Source: a virus
Length of the DNA: 26,397 nt
IMG/VR virus record: IMGVR_UViG_3300030060_007040
Location: 10,940 to 37,336 of that record
Reading direction: 5' to 3' (one strand)
Positions within the stretch are counted from its first letter, which is position 1. Each line of letters begins with the position of its first letter. Below the pieces are notes generated by a model, which made no database searches, was not told where the DNA came from, and saw only the letters and a program-made list of their open reading frames with translations. This document shows positions 1-6,525 of the stretch, in pieces. Made by a program: the position numbers and the translations under genes.

Positions 1-1
1 T

Positions 2-292
2 TTATCAACCAGTCTTTTTAAATCAATAAAAGAAACTTACCCAGATCACAACTTATACGTTGCTACTGAACCTCAGTTTGCAGAGCTACTGAAAGGCAAC
101 GAACACGTTCACAGGGTTATACCGTTTAACGAGCAATTTGAAAGTCATTACTTTACAGAAGGCGCTGGAGAAAATGAGGGTTTTTTTGAGATTTCCTTTA
201 TCCCGCATATAACCACGCAGAAGTTTCAATCTTACCAACATAACGGCAAAGACATTATCAATTACAAGGATTTAAGATATGCACATAATTGA
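2..292 (+). CDS. GT-B glycosyltransferase (family 9-like), N-terminal half, truncated by window edge
   Basis: The frame starting at base 2 is open from the window edge to the TGA at 290-292, about 96 codons, so the true start lies outside. The peptide opens with a TSLFKSIKETYPDHNLYVAT segment, then an F-AELLKGNEHVHRVIPF stretch. That is the pattern of the first Rossmann-like domain of heptosyltransferase-type (GT9) enzymes: a helix ending in YP, a beta strand, then a second helix and 'V-P-F'. The C-terminal domain of the same kind of enzyme follows immediately in another frame from 279, overlapping by 14 bases. I infer that the two pieces are halves of one ancestral enzyme that would transfer a sugar from a nucleotide donor. 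The family call for the fragment is fairly good; its substrate cannot be told. Confidence 0.7.
   Translation, partial: LSTSLFKSIKETYPDHNLYVATEPQFAELLKGNEHVHRVIPFNEQFESHYFTEGAGENEGFFEISFIPHITTQKFQSYQHNGKDIINYKDLRYAHN
266..270 (+). promoter_or_regulatory. Ribosome binding site AAGGA for the 279 start
   Basis: AAGGA lies 8 bases upstream of the ATG at 279, inside the coding sequence of the preceding fragment. This good spacing supports ATG 279 as a genuine translation start, so the second half of the split glycosyltransferase could be made independently. Confidence 0.55.
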
Positions 293-1466
293 GTCATACG
301 CAACGCATTGTGGCTTAAGGATTGACAAGCCTTGGATTTACCAAAGCTATTATCCAATGAGCCACAAACATTATATTACCCTACAACCTGCTGGTGGAGC
401 AGATGTGCGTGATTACGCTTATTGGGATGAAGTTATTCAATACATTCAGCCTGAATTAGAAAAGCGTGATATTAAAATCTTGCAGCTTGGCGTAGAAAAA
501 GACCGAGCCTTACCAAACTGTATTCACACACAGGGCTCAACAGACTTATCTCAAGTAGCCTACTTAATCAACGGTTCAATGCTTCACGTTGGCGTAGATA
601 GCGTAGGGGTTCACATGGCTTCTGCTTATAACAAAAAAATCGTAGGCTTATACTGCAACCAGTGGACTAGATCAAGTGGGCCTTATTGGACTAAACCTGA
701 AGACATGAGGCTACTTGAGCCAAGCAGAGACGGTAGAAAGCCCAGTTTCTCGTTGAATGAAGAACCTAAAACAATTAATGAAATTTCTGCCGAAGAAATC
801 GCACAATCCATTTTTGACTTGCTTGGAATTGAAGAAAAAATTCCATACGAAAGAGTTCATATAGGTAAAAACTATAATGATATTAACATTCAAAACACCC
901 CCACTTCGGTAGCCAGAATAAATCAGGAGCAGTTCTCAGGACACCCTTTGATCGTTAGGATGGATGTAGAACACAATGAAAAAATTTTAGCAGAACAATT
1001 AAAACACACTACTTGTGTTATTTGCTCCACTAAAACTATCGATAGAAGCATAATCACTAATTTTAAGCCCAGAATTCAAAATTTTGTTTATTATCTAGAT
1101 GACGATCATGATAAAGATTTCGTTGAGTTTTTACGAAGTAACGCCGTTCCTCATAGCCTATTGACTAGGCAAGATGGCAGAAAGCTTGAAAAGTTAAAAC
1201 TAGAATATTTAGACTACGGTTATATCTTCCGAAAATACATTGACGAGGAAGGTATCAAAAAGCTTAAAAACGAAGACTTATCAAAATACATGTTTAAAAC
1301 AAGAAAGAAAATCCTAAAAGACGGTAAATGCTACAATAGCATTTCCAACCTAAAGGCCGAAGTACCTATGGAGTCTATCAATGATTTTTCTTTTACTTCT
1401 ATAACAGATAACCCAGAATTTTGGGACTTTTTAGACGAAACTTACATAGTCAAAAAGCTTGACTAA
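279..1466 (+). CDS. GT-B glycosyltransferase (family 9-like), C-terminal half with an extra unknown domain
   Basis: 395 aa. Residues 31-185 look like the nucleotide-sugar-binding domain of GT9/heptosyltransferase enzymes: a YITLQPAGG strand-loop, an ILQLG strand, and the hallmark VGVDSVGVHMASAYNKKIVG (104-123), which matches the family's 'DS-hHhA-a---hvgL' signature. Residues 1-25 read as the continuation of the fragment that ends at 292. From about residue 190 to 395 there is an additional domain I do not recognise; it has a hydrophobic TTCVICSTKT strand and a basic KYMFKTRKKILKDGKCYNS patch. Start ATG 279 has an AAGGA at good spacing. The end overlaps the next open frame's TTG by 8 bases. 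Phage glycosyltransferases commonly modify host surface glycans or virion proteins; which applies here is unknown. An enzyme with its two GT-B domains in separate chains may be inactive unless they reassociate. Confidence 0.7.
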   Translation: MHIIESYATHCGLRIDKPWIYQSYYPMSHKHYITLQPAGGADVRDYAYWDEVIQYIQPELEKRDIKILQLGVEKDRALPNCIHTQGSTDLSQVAYLINGSMLHVGVDSVGVHMASAYNKKIVGLYCNQWTRSSGPYWTKPEDMRLLEPSRDGRKPSFSLNEEPKTINEISAEEIAQSIFDLLGIEEKIPYERVHIGKNYNDINIQNTPTSVARINQEQFSGHPLIVRMDVEHNEKILAEQLKHTTCVICSTKTIDRSIITNFKPRIQNFVYYLDDDHDKDFVEFLRSNAVPHSLLTRQDGRKLEKLKLEYLDYGYIFRKYIDEEGIKKLKNEDLSKYMFKTRKKILKDGKCYNSISNLKAEVPMESINDFSFTSITDNPEFWDFLDETYIVKKLD

Positions 1467-1494
1467 CACTCAAGGTTCATCTAAACTTGTATTT

Positions 1495-2244
1495 ATGACT
1501 AAGAAAGCTAAAGCCGAAGGTTTAGTACGCATCAAAAGAGATGAAGACGGTCTTATCTCAGATTCTAGCGTAAGCTACGTTTTTGATGACAACGGATTTA
1601 TTGATTGGCGTAAAATGCTAGACGATAAATGGCTCTATCCTAACCCAACCAAAAACCTAAAAGTCACCGATGTTTCTAAATTAGACGACAACGACCTTTG
1701 TGTTCTTTTGCAGGGCTACAAAGAAATTGCCCAAGTCAGGGGCTTTACGAATGTTAAGTATCAAATTTCAGCACCAGCCTCAGATTATGTAGTTGCTAAT
1801 TGCTCTATTGATTGGATTCCAAATTACGAAACAGAAGGCAACCCTGTTACTTTTTCAGCTATAGGTGACGCATCTCCAGCTAACACTAACGGCTTTGGGG
1901 CTCTCTATCTTGGCCCTATGGCTGAGAACAGGGCGTTTGTACGGTGTGTAAGAAGCTTTCTAAAAATAGGTATTGTTGGTCGTGACGAGCTTGCCGCAAA
2001 CGCTGCTGCTTCCAGACCTGTTACTAATCAAATTCCCACAAGTGGAGAAGACAAAGGCGCTAGCGCTGATCCAATTGCGATGCTTTCGTCTTTGATGTCA
2101 GACAAAGGGGTTACATTTACTTCTGTAAAGAAAAAGTTAGTAGAAGAAAATTACGAAGGCGTTGAAAAAATGCAGTCCATAAATCAAATCCCAAAGATTA
2201 AAGCTTTCGAGCTTATAGAAAGACTTAAAAAAGTTAAGTCTTAG
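1495..2244 (+). CDS. Conserved phage protein, possible single-strand annealing (Rad52/ERF-like) protein
   Basis: 249 aa from ATG 1495; an in-frame TTG at 1459 would add 12 residues, but neither start has a convincing ribosome site, so ATG is preferred. The middle has a beta-rich segment ending in VTFSAIGDASPANTNG, followed by the helix MAENRAFVRCVRSFLKIGIV (about 142-161). That layout (strand, 'A-GDA---N', then 'AE-RA--RA-R--L') resembles the core of phage single-strand annealing proteins of the Rad52/ERF type, where such a helix follows the sheet. A Pro/Ser/Gly linker (about 170-192) leads to a small helical C-terminal domain ending in KIKAFELIERLKKVKS, which also fits that architecture. I could not match a diagnostic catalytic or binding residue set, so function stays a hypothesis. 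It overlaps the convergent downstream gene by 11 bases. Confidence 0.75.
   Translation: MTKKAKAEGLVRIKRDEDGLISDSSVSYVFDDNGFIDWRKMLDDKWLYPNPTKNLKVTDVSKLDDNDLCVLLQGYKEIAQVRGFTNVKYQISAPASDYVVANCSIDWIPNYETEGNPVTFSAIGDASPANTNGFGALYLGPMAENRAFVRCVRSFLKIGIVGRDELAANAAASRPVTNQIPTSGEDKGASADPIAMLSSLMSDKGVTFTSVKKKLVEENYEGVEKMQSINQIPKIKAFELIERLKKVKS
2220..2242. terminator. Hairpin in the convergent gene overlap, possible bidirectional terminator
   Basis: AAGACTTAA, a 5-base loop AAAAG, then TTAAGTCTT: a perfect 9-bp inverted repeat. It sits exactly where two convergent genes overlap (stops at 2242-2244 plus and 2234-2236 minus). The stem is AT-rich and neither side is followed by a clean T-run (minus strand continues TCTTTCTATAAG), so intrinsic termination would be weak. 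Position is the main argument. Confidence 0.4.
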
Positions 2245-2557
2245 GGTAATCAGATTTAACTTGCTCTATAAATGCAGTAAGACTATCTAACTTATCTGAC
2301 CTGCCCATGTGATGCTCTGTAATAGCTTCAAACTGCTTCTCCATTGGCCACTCAGACAGTATAGCTTTTTGGCGTTGTACCTGAATATCTCTGTTACTAA
2401 TTTCGGAGCTTTGATTGTCCCACTTATCTTGCAATTCCTCAAGAGTGGGTTTAGCAATTGAATTGTTTTCACCCCAGAAAAGGTCATCATAACTATTGTT
2501 TTTTACGACCCATTCATGTTGTGAGTAAAACGTAGATAATGTTTTTAGTATGTCCAT
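2234..2557 (-). CDS. Putative tail fibre assembly chaperone-like small protein
   Basis: 107 aa, last gene of the leftward adhesin operon. It shows the plan of small proteins encoded just after phage fibres: an N-terminal 'EWVVKNNSYDDLFWGE' segment (about 15-30), a PTLEELQDKWDNQ helix, a conserved-looking RQKAILSEWPMEKQFEAITE segment (about 62-81), and a C-terminal helix ending in IEQVKSDYPK. The pattern 'R---L--WP--EQ--A-----G---L--l---I--VK--YPK' matches the style of XkdW/DUF4376-type and marine-phage fibre-chaperone candidates. Its ATG shares one base with the TAA of the 258-aa gene (TAATG), suggesting coupled translation with its likely client. No cleavage or membrane signals. Function is inferred from position and sequence style. 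Confidence 0.55.
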   Translation of the reverse strand: MDILKTLSTFYSQHEWVVKNNSYDDLFWGENNSIAKPTLEELQDKWDNQSSEISNRDIQVQRQKAILSEWPMEKQFEAITEHHMGRSDKLDSLTAFIEQVKSDYPKT

Positions 2558-3333
2558 TAGTAACTTATTCCTTGAGCTTCTATCTCTGTTACAGTCATAT
2601 ATGATCGGGCTACATCTAATCCGTATGGATTAGTTTGAGTTGAGTTTCTATTTAGATAGACCGTAGAAAGAGAACTGTCTGACCTACCGAGGCGCACACG
2701 CCACGTTTGAGAGTTTGTAGTGCCAGCGGTAGCTACGAAACTTAAAACGGCCATATGACCCATTTGTGGGCCAATAAGGCTATAATTCCAGACTCTTCTC
2801 GGTGATGTTTCATTGTCTTTAAATAATGCGACCACAGCGGCCCCCCAAAAGTCGTTTTCTAAAGATAACTCACAAGAAATTATAAATGTACTGGAAGGAT
2901 GAATAGCTGAAACTGAAGTCGTAGCTATTTCGTAGCCATGCGTATTGTTAGGTGAAATCGTAGGGATAGCTGAGTTAATACCTAAATGATCAGTTATGTC
3001 TGTGACCGTATGACCAATTAGCCTTCTTGGTTCTGCTGTTTGCGCTGGTACTAACGGGTCAAAGTAAAGCTTTGTATAACCCAACTCATTTTGAACTCTA
3101 ACTTCATGCTTGCCAAGAGAAGCGTCCAAAAGCGGCACATTACCATTTATTGTCGTGTCACTTGCCGCAGAAAAAGTAGAAGCAATTTCGTTTTGAAATT
3201 TATCAACAAACAGAACCCCAGTAGCTTGAGTCAAATTTTGACCGCTTACCACAAAAGAATCATTTAAAAGACCATACGAAGGGTTTATAGAGCCTCCAGA
3301 CGGCAGAGAGATAAATTGTATATTAGATGACAT
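2557..3333 (-). CDS. Tail adhesin: N-terminal IPT/TIG-like domain plus C-terminal jelly-roll-like domain
   Basis: 258 aa. Residues about 20-95 read as an IPT/TIG (Ig-like) domain: a SFVVSGQNLTQATGVLFVDK core, a variable loop, then a 'GKHEVRVQNELGYTKL' terminal strand pair. Residues about 105-258 form a beta-rich domain of a type I associate with marine phage fibre tips: 'GYEIATTSVSAIHPSSTFII', then alternating strands with VVALFKDNE, a SFVATAGT turn and WRVRLGRSDS. The layout suggests a jelly-roll, lectin-like receptor-binding module. Start ATG 3333 is one base from the upstream TAA; no Shine-Dalgarno is visible, so it is probably translated by coupling. It is followed by a chaperone-like gene, which supports a fibre-tip role. 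The receptor is unknown. Confidence 0.6.
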   Translation of the reverse strand: MSSNIQFISLPSGGSINPSYGLLNDSFVVSGQNLTQATGVLFVDKFQNEIASTFSAASDTTINGNVPLLDASLGKHEVRVQNELGYTKLYFDPLVPAQTAEPRRLIGHTVTDITDHLGINSAIPTISPNNTHGYEIATTSVSAIHPSSTFIISCELSLENDFWGAAVVALFKDNETSPRRVWNYSLIGPQMGHMAVLSFVATAGTTNSQTWRVRLGRSDSSLSTVYLNRNSTQTNPYGLDVARSYMTVTEIEAQGISY

Positions 3334-3334
3334 A

Positions 3335-5101
3335 TTATGGAGAAGGAGTTAAAAATGTAAACGAACCACTTGAGCCAACAAAAGAAAAGTCGCTCAAATT
3401 CACGTTTATTGAATGAGTTTGATAGTTATAGTTGTCATTTCCAGAATTAGTAAAACTAACAAAAGGATGCAATGCCCCACTTGGATTTACAAAGCTCCCG
3501 CTGGTTATCGCTTTGGTTTCTGAACCATCTGATAAGCTCAAACGGTAAGCGTTCATTAAGTTATTTCCGCTTATTGTTATCTGATCTGTTTTTGTTGCCC
3601 TAGCGCTGCTTATCCCTAAAATAGACGCAGGCTTACCAGAAACGCTAACAGAATTATAATTAGGTATATTTATAACTTTAGAGCCAAAATTTTGTATACT
3701 ATTTAAAGTTCCACCTTCGTAAATTGAAACTAAAAATGGAACGCCAACACCAATCATATTAGCGTTAATTGTGGCTGTAATTTTTGTAACCCCAGTAGTC
3801 AAACTGTCAGATAAAGATAAATTGTTCAAAGACGCCGAACCGTCTTCTCTAGCGCTTTTTATATCATATGCTGTTGGAGAACTCACAAAATATCTACCTG
3901 CAACATTAGAAATTCCCGCGCCTCTGACTTTATCGTTACCATTGATACCAACTAAAGCTCTAGCTTCAGCAGCGTTAACCGCGTCTATAGTAACTTGCTC
4001 TCCAATTACAAAATTTGTAGTAGATAAACCAGTTATGGTTGGTATAGGATAGAAAAATTCAGTTGAAGTATAAGTTCCGTCTGTATCTCCAGTATATCCA
4101 CTGGCAACTAACTGTGATCTCATTATACCTCTCGGAACGCTTACAGTATTACTGTTTAAACCAGTGGCTGTAGAGGTCGCTTCTACATAAGTTTGATTGT
4201 ATCCAGAAAATAGAATTTTCGAAGTTTCTACTTGACTACCATTTATAGTTAAAGAGTCTTCAAATTTACCAGCGCCTGAAGATAAATTCGAAATGTAAGG
4301 CGAAATTACTTTAAGATTAGAAGCAGTGATTATTTCCTCGTCTATTTTTTGAACATAGTTACCATTTGCATAAGAACCGCTTTGATTTTGCAACTTAACT
4401 GGATAGCCGTTTAAAGCTGCCGTAGGGACATTAAAAGATAAACCCGAACTACCACTGTAAATTAAATCCGCGCCTTCTAATACTAACTCTTGTGAAAAAC
4501 CAGTAACAACAACTCTGTTAACTTTATGAAGTGACTTTCCTTGTATAAACCCAGACTCTCCAAACTTTAACCCAGAGGTGGTACTTATATTATTTAAATC
4601 ACCCTCTATAGGTGGAGCTTCTACAGATACTTGAGTTGTAAATTCGCCTCCTTTTGTTTTTACTGTAACATCTCGGCCAGAACCAACAGATATGTCCGAT
4701 GGCATTGTAAACACAACGCTGTTTTCAGACTCTTTGTAATATACAGCTTTCACGCCTTCAACAAAAACGCCCGTAGTTTGATGCAGGTAAGCACCACTAA
4801 TTAAAGCGCTTTCCTCCCATCTTAGAGAGTCGTCTGAAATACCCGAAAAACTAGGTTTTCCAAAAAATCTATACTTACTATCTCCAGTGGCGTAATTAAT
4901 TCCATTGTATACAATAACGTCGTTCAACTCAGGGAGACAACACGGCACAACAACAGATACTTGGGTAAAAGAAGAGTTAAAAGACGAGCTAAGAGTGCCG
5001 ACTTCATTACCTGTTGTGTTAAAAAATACCTGTGTGCTATCTGGATATAAATTTAATCCAGTAATAGTTAAAGTATCTCCTTCTGTAATTTTTTTATACA
5101 T
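3335..5101 (-). CDS. Large adhesin-like tail protein with serial IPT/TIG-like Ig domains
   Basis: 588 aa, almost wholly beta-rich (Ser/Thr/Gly/Val/Asn). Several segments follow the TIG rhythm of 'G--h-I-G--L-----V-h-' then 'h-hPp' then 'V---G': residues about 6-70 (GDTLTITGLNLYPDSTQVFF), 90-155 (ESALISGAYLHQTTGVFVEG), 175-240 (GESGFIQGKSLHKVNRVVVT), 265-320 and about 480-560 (TDQITISGNNLMNAYRLSLS). A CC pair at 54-55 is unusual for a cytoplasm-assembled virion protein. No signal peptide is visible, as expected for a virion component. It overlaps the upstream gene by 8 bases. I infer an elongated stalk or side fibre that displays tips or binds glycans. Repeat borders are estimates. Confidence 0.6.
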   Translation of the reverse strand: MYKKITEGDTLTITGLNLYPDSTQVFFNTTGNEVGTLSSSFNSSFTQVSVVVPCCLPELNDVIVYNGINYATGDSKYRFFGKPSFSGISDDSLRWEESALISGAYLHQTTGVFVEGVKAVYYKESENSVVFTMPSDISVGSGRDVTVKTKGGEFTTQVSVEAPPIEGDLNNISTTSGLKFGESGFIQGKSLHKVNRVVVTGFSQELVLEGADLIYSGSSGLSFNVPTAALNGYPVKLQNQSGSYANGNYVQKIDEEIITASNLKVISPYISNLSSGAGKFEDSLTINGSQVETSKILFSGYNQTYVEATSTATGLNSNTVSVPRGIMRSQLVASGYTGDTDGTYTSTEFFYPIPTITGLSTTNFVIGEQVTIDAVNAAEARALVGINGNDKVRGAGISNVAGRYFVSSPTAYDIKSAREDGSASLNNLSLSDSLTTGVTKITATINANMIGVGVPFLVSIYEGGTLNSIQNFGSKVINIPNYNSVSVSGKPASILGISSARATKTDQITISGNNLMNAYRLSLSDGSETKAITSGSFVNPSGALHPFVSFTNSGNDNYNYQTHSINVNLSDFSFVGSSGSFTFLTPSP

Positions 5102-6524
5102 ATCTGTCTACATTTACAGTCCCACTTCCTAAAGTGTGTTTACCTAGTGCTGTCGTAAACGACCCGCTTTCATGCCTAAGAATATAAGAGCCTTCTTCTA
5201 AAGAGCCGCTCCAAGCATCAAGAATGTTTTCTGAAAAAGTTATATTACCGTATTTTCTTTCTCCATTTGCAAACTTAGAGCAAGCTGCATTTAGGGTGGT
5301 CTCAAAGCCAGTGCATCTAGAGTCTAAAGATGCTACGAATTGTGTGATTGTATGTTCAGGTTGAGCCAACGTACCTGTTGTGTCGTAAATCAATCTGTTT
5401 CTGTTGAAATTAATTTGTATTGAAGCGTCTGGGCAAGTCGAAACAACATTTGCTCCAGAGTAATTTCCACTGATCTGAGGGTTATAGCCTACGTAATAAC
5501 GTTTGTTTACATGCCCTGTAACACCTTGGTAATATGTAGAATCACTTTGCCCACTAAATACGCTTGAGTAACTTGTTGAATTATTGTTAATATTGAATGT
5601 GCTCGTATCGTTAGCTAACTCGTCAATTAATACGCCACTTGCGTTAAAATGACTTATCAAAGGTGTTAGATCAGTCAAAGCGTCTGACAAGGTAGCGCCA
5701 GTTGCGACAATAATACCCAATACAAATTGTCCAGTTTCTACACCAGTAGTGATAGAGTAAGATTGAGTTGTGAAATTTCCATATATACCCGATTGAGTCG
5801 CGTTTGTGGCTGCGATTAAAGTGTTTAATTGGCCTGTAAACTCAACGTATTGATTGCATGGCGAACTGCTGCTACTTGTAGCACTGCTTGAAGTTGGGCC
5901 AGTCGAACTGCTGGTTGCGCTGCTTGTTGCGCTACTTGTTGCGCTACTACTGGTCGCACTACTGCTCGTTGCGCTATCATCAGTAGGCAAACTGCTTGAA
6001 CTACTTGTTGCGCTACTACTCGTCGTGCTGCTACTTGTTGCTGACCCATCATAATTACCAGAAACACATTCTTCCCCACTTATTTCATTGATTGTAAAGA
6101 CACTAGTGCCACCCATGTTTGAATGACTTGCGCAATAAGGGAAAATAGTTGTATTTGAGCCTTCGTGAGCGCGATATTCTGGTACATGAAATTTTACTGA
6201 AGCGCCAGCTTGGCCTCGCACGCCATAATGATATACACCCTCACCAGTTCCTAATGCATGGGCAGAGCCCCCAGCGTGCGTGCCGTCTTGAGTTTCAGAA
6301 AAATTAAACGGATGAGTAGAATTTGTTGAGTCTGATAAATCAAACTTATAGATTTTCATTCCTGTGGGATTCACCCCACAGTCATTGTGGTAATCAAAGC
6401 TTATAGAAACATCTTGCTCCCAACCAGCTAAACCAGAACCACTAAAAAAGAATTCATTTTGGCCACCATAACTACCACCGTTATTGGCTACTTTTACATA
6501 ATATGTTATATGTGGGTCAGGCAT
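5094..6524 (-). CDS. Tail adhesin with cupredoxin-like N-terminal module and Ser/Ala/Thr linker
   Basis: 476 aa in three parts. Residues 1-150 look like a cupredoxin-type beta sandwich: a His-Pro-Phe at 71-73, then 'VYHYGVRGQAGASVKFHVPE', and a FPYCASHSNMGGTSVF loop with Cys131, His134 and Met137. His71 plus that Cys/His/Met loop is the classical ligand order of type 1 copper sites. Similar 'YYC--H--MGG' segments occur in marine phage structural proteins, from memory. Residues 161-221 are almost only Ser, Ala and Thr, a flexible linker encoded by a short-period DNA repeat. Residues about 222-476 form a beta-rich domain with scattered Cys that I do not recognise; it contains a YYVGYNPQISGNYSG stretch. 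Start is one base after the upstream TAA. Likely an accessory adhesin; copper binding is unproven. Confidence 0.6.
   Translation of the reverse strand: MPDPHITYYVKVANNGGSYGGQNEFFFSGSGLAGWEQDVSISFDYHNDCGVNPTGMKIYKFDLSDSTNSTHPFNFSETQDGTHAGGSAHALGTGEGVYHYGVRGQAGASVKFHVPEYRAHEGSNTTIFPYCASHSNMGGTSVFTINEISGEECVSGNYDGSATSSSTTSSSATSSSSSLPTDDSATSSSATSSSATSSATSSATSSSTGPTSSSATSSSSSPCNQYVEFTGQLNTLIAATNATQSGIYGNFTTQSYSITTGVETGQFVLGIIVATGATLSDALTDLTPLISHFNASGVLIDELANDTSTFNINNNSTSYSSVFSGQSDSTYYQGVTGHVNKRYYVGYNPQISGNYSGANVVSTCPDASIQINFNRNRLIYDTTGTLAQPEHTITQFVASLDSRCTGFETTLNAACSKFANGERKYGNITFSENILDAWSGSLEEGSYILRHESGSFTTALGKHTLGSGTVNVDRYV
5862..6044 (-). repeat. Short-period repeat encoding a Ser/Ala/Thr linker
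   Basis: This stretch encodes residues 161-221 of the 476-aa adhesin, built from near-copies of a 12-bp unit. Read on the plus strand, three consecutive units are gttgcgctgctt, gttgcgctactt and gttgcgctacta (5914-5949), each encoding Ser-Ala-Thr-Ser-like tetrapeptides. The rest is more degenerate and is interrupted by LPTDD and TGPT spacers. The 12-bp period keeps the reading frame, so unit gain or loss would change linker length without breaking the protein. Confidence 0.75.
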
Positions 6525-6525
6525 T

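Noticed and set aside
5854-6054. Plus-strand 66-codon frame rich in Leu/Val/Ala, resembling a membrane protein
   Set aside because: It is the antisense reading of the Ser/Ala/Thr repeat of the 476-aa adhesin; the hydrophobicity follows directly from the repeat. No ribosome site or conserved pattern.
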